Assembly: GCA_028688145.1 (NCBI GenBank)
Contig: JAQTYU010000003.1
Span: 62,001-126,000, forward strand
Direction of reading: 5' to 3'
DNA length: 64,000 nucleotides
Source of the DNA: Thiotrichaceae bacterium
Lineage (GTDB): Bacteria; Pseudomonadota; Gammaproteobacteria; Beggiatoales; Beggiatoaceae
Shown here: piece by piece, positions 11,085 to 18,039 of the stretch
Layout of the letters: each line of letters opens with the position of its first letter
Numbering within the stretch: the stretch's first letter is position 1
The notes under the pieces: generated by a model
What the model was told of the DNA's origin: nothing
Seen by the model: the letters and a program-made list of their open reading frames with translations, nothing else
Databases searched by the model: none
Position numbers and translations under genes: made by a program

Positions 11085-11104
11085 ATATCTAAAATAATAG
11101 ATAT
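11085..11104. promoter_or_regulatory. Candidate ArsR operator upstream of the alkene reductase gene
   Basis: A perfect palindrome ATATCTA-N6-TAGATAT lies 52 bases upstream of the alkene reductase start. AT-rich palindromes of this size are typical ArsR-family operators, and an ArsR gene is the second gene of the operon. Binding is inferred. Confidence 0.5.
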
Positions 11105-11225
11105 TCAAGGGCGTGGTGAAATTAAAGTTGTGAATCGTCTATAATTAATTGGTAATATTGCTGAAATATTGTTATTTAATAATAGGATATTAAATAACTT
11201 ACCTATCACTTTCTTTGGAAAAAAC

Positions 11226-12245
11226 ATGAAAAAATTTGATGTTCAAACTATGGGTAGCCCTAAGCTTGGTGTTATTGGGGGAACGTTAATTGTTTTGGGC
11301 GCAGTGTTGTTCAATTCGTTTTATACCATTGAGAGCGGCACCGTGGGCGTGTTGGTCACTTTTGGTAAATATGATGATGAGGTTGTAGGACCCGGATTGC
11401 ACTTTAAACAACCGCTGATACAAAGTGTGAGAAATTTTGATGTGAAAATGAACACGATCAACTATCTGGGGCGCGAAGATCGGCGCGTTTCTGAGGGCAT
11501 TATCAACAAGCCGCTGATTGATGTGTTGGACAGCAAAAACTTACCGATTGGGCTGGAACTTTCAGTGCAATTCACCCCAATTGCCGAGCAGGCAAATCAC
11601 ATCTTAGAGCAATACGGCGAAAATTATTTTGAGAAGCTGATCAATCCTTTTGTGCGCAATGTGGTGCGTAATGTGGTCGGGAAATATCAGGCAGAAGAAA
11701 TTGCGATGAAACGTCCTGAAATTGAAGGCGAATTGCAGGCGCAATTGAGCAAAGAATTTGAAAATACGCCGTTTAAACTGAATACCATTGGTTTGCGTAA
11801 TATTAACTTGCCTGAAATTATTTTAAACAAAATCAAAGAAGTACAGCTTGCAAAGCAAGAAGAGCAACGTTTGGCAATGGTTGAAGAACAAGCGAAGAAA
11901 AATCAGCAGATTAAAACCATTGAAGCGAATACCAAACTGATTGAAGTCACCACACAGGCGCGGGCTGAAGGTGAACGTAAGCGTATTCAAGCAGATGCGG
12001 TGGCTTATCAAATTGCAGCAGAAGCCAAGGCAAATGCGGAGGCGAATAAGTTAATTGCGGCATCGCTCACCCGCGAGTTAATTGATTATCGCAGTATTGA
12101 TCGCTGGAATGGCGCATATCCTCAAACTTTAATGGGGAGCAGTAGCACGGGCGGCATGATTTTGTCCTTGCCGAATACTGCGCCAATCACGGCTAAATCT
12201 GTGGCAAAACCTGAAGCGATTCAAGTGGAAGAGTCAGTGAAATAG
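11226..12245 (+). CDS. SPFH/prohibitin-like membrane protein
   Basis: 339 residues. A membrane helix (GVIGGTLIVLGAVLFNSFY) is followed by the SPFH domain starting ESGTVGVLVTFGKY, then a charged coiled-coil rich in Glu, Lys and Ala, with the tail ending in a Ser/Thr/Pro-rich region. Prohibitin/HflC-like proteins form large rings on membranes and modulate proteases or lipid microdomains. No FtsH or NfeD gene is adjacent. The start at 11226 has a GGA-type site; a further upstream frame from 11169 lacks one. The exact subfamily is uncertain. Confidence 0.85.
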   Translation: MKKFDVQTMGSPKLGVIGGTLIVLGAVLFNSFYTIESGTVGVLVTFGKYDDEVVGPGLHFKQPLIQSVRNFDVKMNTINYLGREDRRVSEGIINKPLIDVLDSKNLPIGLELSVQFTPIAEQANHILEQYGENYFEKLINPFVRNVVRNVVGKYQAEEIAMKRPEIEGELQAQLSKEFENTPFKLNTIGLRNINLPEIILNKIKEVQLAKQEEQRLAMVEEQAKKNQQIKTIEANTKLIEVTTQARAEGERKRIQADAVAYQIAAEAKANAEANKLIAASLTRELIDYRSIDRWNGAYPQTLMGSSSTGGMILSLPNTAPITAKSVAKPEAIQVEESVK

Positions 12246-12486
12246 GCAGCTTTAAGAAATGTAGTCTGCACGGAACTTTGTGAAATGCGGGGGATTTAAA
12301 TCGTAACTGCGCCCTTAAATCTCCTAAAGAGGACTTCAATTAGGAACGAGAAACTCTGAAATTTTTATGCTATTGTAATTGTGTTATAAATCTAGTGTTA
12401 GTTATGGCTTGCGTAATAGGCAAGTTTGAAGTGTGTAATTGTCCAGTGACTGGTAGCGATATGCCAGCCTAAGTACACCAGTAAAG

Positions 12487-12521
12487 TACAGAACCGAGTT
12501 TTTTGGGAAAACGGTTCTGTA
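12487..12521 (-). terminator. Hairpin after glcF
   Basis: A perfect 10-base stem, TACAGAACCG and CGGTTCTGTA, with inner T-run/A-run pairing, lies eight bases beyond the glcF stop on the minus strand. There is no long T-run after it, so it may be an intrinsic terminator of reduced strength or an mRNA-stabilising stem. Confidence 0.5.
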
Positions 12522-12528
12522 TTTGAAT

Positions 12529-13746
12529 CTAAACCAAATTTTCCGCGACCAATTCCACCCAATGACGCACGGGTAAACTTGAACCACTTTGCAAGTGCAT
12601 CAAACAGCCAATATTTGCAGTCACAATAAATTCAGGCTTGCCCGATTCTAAAGCCTGCACTTTATTGTTTAGCAATTGCTGAGAAATTTCAGGTTGTAAA
12701 ATCGAATAAACCCCCGCAGAACCACAGCACAAATGTCCATCGGGTGCGGGCGTGGTGTCAAAACCAATGCGTTGCACCACCGATTCCAACACGCCAACTA
12801 CGCGCTGCGCATGTTGCAAAGAACAAGGCACATGTACCGCTACTTGTTTCTTCGGGGCTTGTTTAAGCTGCAATTGGCTTAAATCTTCCTGCGCCAACAC
12901 TTCACTAATATCTTTTGCCAAGCTAGAAATCCGCATCGCTTTTTCAGCATAGTACGGGTCATCTTTGAACAAGTCGCCGTATTCTTTCAACAGGCTACCG
13001 CAACCGCTGGCAGTGATAATAATCGTTTCAACCTGATCTAACAGCGGATACCATGCGTCAATCAGCCGTCGCATGTGTCCCAAACCTTCCTCATGTGCTG
13101 CCAAGTGATAGCTCAACGCGCCACAACAGCCCGTATTCGGGGCTTTCAACACGCTAATTCCCAATTTATACAAAACTTGCTGGGCTGCAATATTGATATT
13201 CGGGGCTAAACTCGGTTGTACACAACCTTCTAGCATCAATACCTTGCGTGCTTGCGGTGCTCTTGGGGCAAGTAAACGTTTTTGGGTTGTGGGAATTTTC
13301 GCTTTTAATTTAGCGGGTAAGAATGGACGAGCCATTCTACCCAGAGCCAATAATGCCGCAAAACGTTTGGGATAAGACATCACTTGACGCAAAGCCCAGC
13401 GTTGCAATTGTTGCAGGCGTGGACGAGGAATTTCTTGATCAATTAATTCGCGGGCAATATCCGACAAACGCCCATAACGCACCCCAGAGGGACACGAGGC
13501 TTCACAGGCGCGGCAACTTAAACAACGATCCAAATGATATTGGGTTTCCTGTGTGGTGATATTTCCCTCTAACATTGAGTGAATGAGATAAATTCGCCCG
13601 CGTGGGCTGTCTAATTCATTGCCTAACAATTGATAAGTTGGGCACACCGCCGTACAAAAACCGCAATGTACACACGTCCGCAAAATCTGACGCGCTTCTT
13701 CGCTCCAGTCGGCGTGTTGAAACTGCTCATTAAGTTCAACATTCAT
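12529..13746 (-). CDS. glcF: Glycolate oxidase iron-sulfur subunit
   Basis: 405 residues. Two 4Fe-4S clusters are bound by CVHCGFCTAVCP (Cys 25, 28, 31, 35) and CLSCRACEASCP (Cys 75, 78, 81, 85), followed by two cysteine-rich CCG-type domains (GCCGALSYH and LCCGSAGVYS). GlcF passes electrons from the flavin subunits of glycolate oxidase to the respiratory chain. It lies downstream of glcE, separated by 210 bases, so the operon order is E then F. glcD, the catalytic subunit, is not in this window. The lactate-utilisation protein LutA is related but is shorter and lacks this arrangement. Confidence 0.92.
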   Translation of the reverse strand: MNVELNEQFQHADWSEEARQILRTCVHCGFCTAVCPTYQLLGNELDSPRGRIYLIHSMLEGNITTQETQYHLDRCLSCRACEASCPSGVRYGRLSDIARELIDQEIPRPRLQQLQRWALRQVMSYPKRFAALLALGRMARPFLPAKLKAKIPTTQKRLLAPRAPQARKVLMLEGCVQPSLAPNINIAAQQVLYKLGISVLKAPNTGCCGALSYHLAAHEEGLGHMRRLIDAWYPLLDQVETIIITASGCGSLLKEYGDLFKDDPYYAEKAMRISSLAKDISEVLAQEDLSQLQLKQAPKKQVAVHVPCSLQHAQRVVGVLESVVQRIGFDTTPAPDGHLCCGSAGVYSILQPEISQQLLNNKVQALESGKPEFIVTANIGCLMHLQSGSSLPVRHWVELVAENLV

Positions 13747-13956
13747 CCAATTTCCTTTATGGTCTAAGACCTCGCCCTTTAGAGGGATAGTTCAATTGTT
13801 CCAACATGCGTTAACATGTTATTATCTTTGGCAAGCTCTTCGTTTACTGAGAGCAGAACCAGCGACCTCTATCTGTCGATGGCTTTTCACTTGACAGATG
13901 AGGTCAAGTATGGATTGAAACCAAAGGATAAAAAACACCGTGTATTGTAACCAAAA

Positions 13957-15024
13957 TTACCAGTGTGTGCTGAAGTGACTAGGGTTTAATATATTATCAG
14001 GATCAAATTGTTGCCTTAAACGCTCGTGTAATTTTCGCAACACAGGCGGCAAAGGATGAAACACTTCAGCGGTGCGATCACCGCCGCGAAACAAGGTGGC
14101 ATGACCGCCAATTTTTTCCACAGCCGCGCGAATTTGTTCCGCAGGCAAATCGCTGTACACCCAACGTAAACCGCCACCCCATTCAATGATACTTTTGCCC
14201 AAGTTTAAACTTGGTGCAGTGGGTGGCACGGATAAACGCCACAAAGGAGTTTGTGTGCTGGTGAAAAAGCCTAATTGCTGTTCCCGCAAATTTTCCCAAA
14301 ACGCGCTGGCTATCTCTTGAGATACAAGCTCAGCAAGTACTTTTTGCCGTGCTTGGCTGATTTCGACCCCAGCCAAACGCAACCACACCGCTTCCCCATC
14401 GAAACAGCTCGCCGTCAAAGGCAAACATTGCGTGTTCCAATGCGTGAGTTGTTGTAAAGCTTGGGCTTCATTATCGACAGGCAGGCGTAAACTGACTTGT
14501 TGCACAGGCATCGGCAATACCCGACAGGAAATTTCCAGCAACACCCCCAAACTACCCAATGCACCCACCATCAATCGCGAGACATCATAACCCGCAACGT
14601 TTTTCATCACTTGCCCGCCGAAATGTAACATTTCGCCCTTGCCCGTGATACATTTCACCCCCAGCACAAAATCTCGCGCCGCGCCTAAATATGGGCGACT
14701 GCTGCCTGAAAATCCACAAGCAATCGTGCCGCCTAAAGTGGCAGTGCTGCCAAAATGCGGTGGTTCAAAAGCAAGATGTTGTCCTTGGGCGGCAAGTTGT
14801 GCGTTGATGGTTTTGAGCGGCGTGCCTGCACGGGCAGTAATCACCAATTCGCTGGGTTCGTAATCAATAATTCCACAATGGGGCGCGACGGCTAAGCATT
14901 TGCCTTGGGAAGTGCGCCCATAAAATGCTTTGCTGCCACCGCCTTGAATTCTAAGCGGTATTTTTTCGGCAATTGCCGCCTGAACTTCGGATTGAAGCGA
15001 TAAAGCGATATCTGTATCTGACAT
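13957..15024 (-). CDS. glcE: Glycolate oxidase FAD-binding subunit
   Basis: 355 residues, the usual GlcE length. The PCMH-type FAD-binding fold shows in LRIQGGGSKAFYGR, in the FGSTATLGGTIACG loop, and in the conserved MKNVAGYDVSRLMVGALG segment. GlcE supports GlcD in oxidising glycolate to glyoxylate; in an autotroph with RuBisCO this recycles the product of the oxygenase side reaction. The start codon is ATG at 15024 without a clear ribosome-binding site. Usually glcD comes first in this operon; here the upstream region is instead filled with repeats. Confidence 0.9.
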   Translation of the reverse strand: MSDTDIALSLQSEVQAAIAEKIPLRIQGGGSKAFYGRTSQGKCLAVAPHCGIIDYEPSELVITARAGTPLKTINAQLAAQGQHLAFEPPHFGSTATLGGTIACGFSGSSRPYLGAARDFVLGVKCITGKGEMLHFGGQVMKNVAGYDVSRLMVGALGSLGVLLEISCRVLPMPVQQVSLRLPVDNEAQALQQLTHWNTQCLPLTASCFDGEAVWLRLAGVEISQARQKVLAELVSQEIASAFWENLREQQLGFFTSTQTPLWRLSVPPTAPSLNLGKSIIEWGGGLRWVYSDLPAEQIRAAVEKIGGHATLFRGGDRTAEVFHPLPPVLRKLHERLRQQFDPDNILNPSHFSTHW

Positions 15025-15229
15025 GGTGGTTTGTCGTCGTTATTGTTTAAGTGATATTTATGGGGATATTCAGAATAATCTGTTGAATTATAGTTCATGC
15101 TTTTCATTCCTACGCGGTTCTGTGAAACTCTTTAGAGCTTGGCGCGAAAAGTATGAATTTTAGGCGAATACCACTTAAATTTAAACGAAGGAGAAAGGAG
15201 GGATTTTAAAGGCTAAATCTTTTATCTTT

Positions 15230-15469
15230 CCTCGTTCCCACGCTCCCGCGTCACAGCCATTAAGTTAAGCGTAGAGCAAGGCTAGATGCGGGGCGTAGCC
15301 TCCCCCTTTGAAAAATGGGGAATGAGGGGGATTTAAGATCGTGGCAACTGTTAAGATTTTTAAATCCCCCCTGCCCCCTTTTTCAAAGGGGGTGAAAAGC
15401 GAATAACTTGAAAATACAACAAGTTAAAGCTTAACTTAATGGCAGTGACGCTCCCACGTGGGAATGAGG
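15230..15469. repeat. Family D inverted-repeat element (MITE-like) with nested family B pair
   Basis: The outer arms, 15230-15270 and 15429-15469, are inverted copies about 41 bases long with roughly 34 matches; the inner 20 bases of each differ at one position. Between them lies a second inverted pair at 15299-15336 and 15360-15393 made of CCCCCTTTGAAAAA-type family B sequence. A further GCGTGGGAACGAG copy follows at 15474-15487. No open reading frame is inside. The structure suggests a non-autonomous mobile element that has itself received another. It fills most of the 516-base gap between glcE and nth. Confidence 0.65.
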
Positions 15470-15503
15470 AAAAAGCGTGGGAACGAGAAAATTGCTTATG
15501 TTT

Positions 15504-15532
15504 GAAGTCCCCTTTAGGGGATTTAGGGGCTT
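15504..15532. repeat. Family A element, partial
   Basis: GAAGTCCCCTTTAGGGGAT continuing into TTAGGGGCTT: the right half of the family A palindrome found complete at 22535, 27786 and 46290. It ends eight bases before the nth stop codon region. Confidence 0.6.
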
Positions 15533-15540
15533 GTTTAAAC

Positions 15541-16173
15541 TTACAGATTTTTCTCTGAATATTCGCAAAACTCCACAACCACACATTTTTGACAAAGCGG
15601 CTTACGGGCGACGCACACGTAACGCCCCAGCAAAATCAGCCAGTGGTGCGCATCTTGCTGATATTTTTCAGGGACGGCTTGCAGTAAATTATCTTCAACC
15701 TCGCGCACATTTTTCCCCACCGCCAAACCTGTACGATTGGAAACCCGAAAAATGTGCGTATCGACTGCAATCGTAGGCTTTCCAAAGGCTGTATTTAACA
15801 TCACATTCGCGGTTTTGCGCCCCACGCCTGCCAAACTTTCTAGGGCTTGGCGTTCATCTGGGACTTCTCCCTGATATTTTTCCAATAAATCGGCACAGGT
15901 TTTTATAATATTCCGTGCCTTACTGTTAAATAAACCAATACTTTTAATGTAGTGTTTTAAGCCTTCCTCGCCCAAATCGAGAATTGCTTGTGGGGTGTTG
16001 GCGACTTTGAACAATTCTGCGGTGGCTTTGTTGACGCTTTTGTCCGTCGCTTGGGCGGATAAGACCACGGAAATCAATAATTCAAAAGGATTTTTATAAT
16101 TGAGTTCCGTGGTTGGGGCAGGATTATCCGCTTGCAAGCGGGCAAAAAATTGTTCGCGCTGTTCGGGTGTCAA
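15541..16173 (-). CDS. nth: Endonuclease III
   Basis: 210 residues, almost collinear with E. coli Nth. The helix-hairpin-helix LAGVGRKTANVML carries the catalytic Lys, the catalytic Asp is in AVDTHIFRVSNR, and four C-terminal cysteines (CVARKPLCQKCVVVEFC) bind the 4Fe-4S cluster. It removes oxidised pyrimidines and nicks the abasic site. The start is a TTG at 16173 with AAGGCGAG upstream; no nearby ATG would give the family length. It begins 12 bases after the stop of the MipA-like gene and probably shares its transcript. Confidence 0.95.
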   Translation of the reverse strand: MTPEQREQFFARLQADNPAPTTELNYKNPFELLISVVLSAQATDKSVNKATAELFKVANTPQAILDLGEEGLKHYIKSIGLFNSKARNIIKTCADLLEKYQGEVPDERQALESLAGVGRKTANVMLNTAFGKPTIAVDTHIFRVSNRTGLAVGKNVREVEDNLLQAVPEKYQQDAHHWLILLGRYVCVARKPLCQKCVVVEFCEYSEKNL

Positions 16174-16185
16174 GCTGTCTCGCCT

Positions 16186-16977
16186 TTAGAAACGCCAGCC
16201 ATAGCCGAGGTAGAAGCGCATGATTTTGTTGTCTTCCACTAGGGGGCTGTCGGTGATTTCGCTGCCCAAACGTTCATATTCAAATTGGGCGAAGAGGTGG
16301 GATTGTTTGTTTAATAAATAATTTACATTCAGCCCCGCTGTGTAGTTTAACACCGATTTTCCTTTGTATAAGGGACGGGTTAAGCTGGCTTCTTGTTGGG
16401 TAACCCCATAATAATAATCAGTATATTTTTCGCTTTGCCATTTTAGTCCGACGCTGGGAGTGATGCTGAGCGCGTTATCTAGGCGGAACGCATTGCCCAC
16501 GGTGGCGGAAACTTCTTGTCCTTTGCTTTTGCCGAGCAGGTCGGTGAGTGCGTCGAGATTCAGTTTTAGGCTGTCAAACTGCATATTTGCTGACACGCCG
16601 CCGTGCAGGGAATCGCTGCGGTTGTGCATTCCTCGGAAGGCTTCGCCGCCATCATCTGCACGATAGCCCACGAAGCGCGGGCGCAAAATTAAATCGACCG
16701 CAGCGCGTTGTTTGAAGCTGAGCAAATGGTAGCCTGTGGTGTTGCCGCGTAAGTAAAAATCGGATATTTCAAGGTTGAGCGTAGGCAACAATAATAAATT
16801 GCCGTTCATGCCTTTGTAAGGTTGGCTGCGGGCGAAGGCGAGTAAGCCTGCTGAGCCGTGTAGTCCTTCTTCAATGCGTGGCAAGGGTTGCGGGCTGGTT
16901 TCTTCCGCGCTGACTATGAAACTCATGCTCAGCAGGCTTAGCCCAACTATCAGTAATTTATACACAATTTTCTCCAA
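16186..16977 (-). CDS. MipA/OmpV family outer-membrane protein
   Basis: 263 residues with a signal peptide (hydrophobic LLIVGLSLLSMSFIVSA, cleavage near 24). The mature part alternates beta strands and turns and ends in the aromatic YLGYGWRF expected for outer-membrane insertion. The DYYYGV motif and the DSPLVEDNK segment close to the C-terminus are characteristic of the MipA/OmpV family. MipA in E. coli scaffolds murein enzymes; other members act as porins or in envelope stress. Its exact role here is unknown. It lies just upstream of nth. Confidence 0.85.
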   Translation of the reverse strand: MEKIVYKLLIVGLSLLSMSFIVSAEETSPQPLPRIEEGLHGSAGLLAFARSQPYKGMNGNLLLLPTLNLEISDFYLRGNTTGYHLLSFKQRAAVDLILRPRFVGYRADDGGEAFRGMHNRSDSLHGGVSANMQFDSLKLNLDALTDLLGKSKGQEVSATVGNAFRLDNALSITPSVGLKWQSEKYTDYYYGVTQQEASLTRPLYKGKSVLNYTAGLNVNYLLNKQSHLFAQFEYERLGSEITDSPLVEDNKIMRFYLGYGWRF

Positions 16978-17268
16978 AATTCTCTAACAAGCTCTGAGAT
17001 GAGGGCTTGTGATACTTACATTGGATTTTATTTTAATGATAAATCATTGATTTGACAAACTTTGTAAAATTTACTTTGTTTATCAATTGGATAATTAAAT
17101 TTATGGTGTTTAAGTTGGGAATAAGCAGGCGATAAGATTGTCTTGAAAATCAAGCAGAATCATTTTTGCAGGTTTTGTGATTTTGAATAGAGGGGCTAGA
17201 TTGCAAAAAAATGGGTTTTCATGCGGATTTTTTGAAAATATATGAATAGGAAGAAAAAGGAGGGATTA

Positions 17269-18039
17269 TTAAGCACGCGGTTTGGTATTCAGGAATTCTT
17301 CTTTTAATGAATCAATTATCACTTGGCAGAATTCTTTTAATTGTCCATTTTCATTGGGACTTTCATAATTTTTGATTAAGTCGTTGGCGACTTGTTGCCC
17401 TTTTTCAGTATGCCATTCTTTTTTATCACCACATTTCTTATTGAAAGCTAGTAACACGCCTTTCCAAGCACTGCCACGCCTACTTTTTAGGGTTTGATGA
17501 TTAAGATTTAAGCAGCCTTCATTTGTGCCTGTCAGTGGGTCATTTTCTTGTAATTTCTCCGAATACGGAGCAACAAGAACATACCCATCCCATTCTTTAT
17601 GACTTGGGCTTGTCCGCTGGCGTTCGTAACGAATGTAACGGATTTTAAAACGCTCAAATTCGCTGCTTGCAGGATTCGGAATATCTTTTAATTCTTCACC
17701 ATGTTTGAGATTATCACAATGTTTTTGACCGTCAGCATATCCAAGACAAGCAGCAAGGAAATTATTGTAATCTAATTCTAATTTTTCAAATTGCTCTTTG
17801 CCTTTAGGTTTAAAGTGTTCAAGTCTCATTTTTGGCAATTCCCCTTTTTGAAGAGCAATACGCTGCTGGCAATAGCAACAGATATAACCCTGTTCTTTAG
17901 CGAGCTGTTCTCTAATGTTTCGGAAATGTGGCTCACATTTATCCAAGCCTTCTTCATAAATAGGATTAAAACCCAATGCTTGATGATTTTTAATAAAGTC
18001 ATCTAAATCAAAAGAATGCCCTTTTTTTATTATTCTCAC
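17269..18039 (-). CDS. Septu-like HNH endonuclease (PtuB/TIGR02646-like)
   Basis: 256 residues. It opens MRIIKKG, as PtuB-type nucleases do, with an HNH core: CCYC (Cys 54 and 57), LEHFKPK with the catalytic His at 75, and a LDYNNFLAAC helix (Asn 92 or 93). Family members pair with an AAA ATPase as the nuclease effector of Septu defence, and also appear as retron effectors. The GTG start overlaps the ATPase stop by four bases (GTGA), so translation is coupled. No reverse transcriptase gene or retron RNA was found nearby. A general HNH role outside defence cannot be excluded. Confidence 0.82.
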   Translation of the reverse strand: MRIIKKGHSFDLDDFIKNHQALGFNPIYEEGLDKCEPHFRNIREQLAKEQGYICCYCQQRIALQKGELPKMRLEHFKPKGKEQFEKLELDYNNFLAACLGYADGQKHCDNLKHGEELKDIPNPASSEFERFKIRYIRYERQRTSPSHKEWDGYVLVAPYSEKLQENDPLTGTNEGCLNLNHQTLKSRRGSAWKGVLLAFNKKCGDKKEWHTEKGQQVANDLIKNYESPNENGQLKEFCQVIIDSLKEEFLNTKPRA

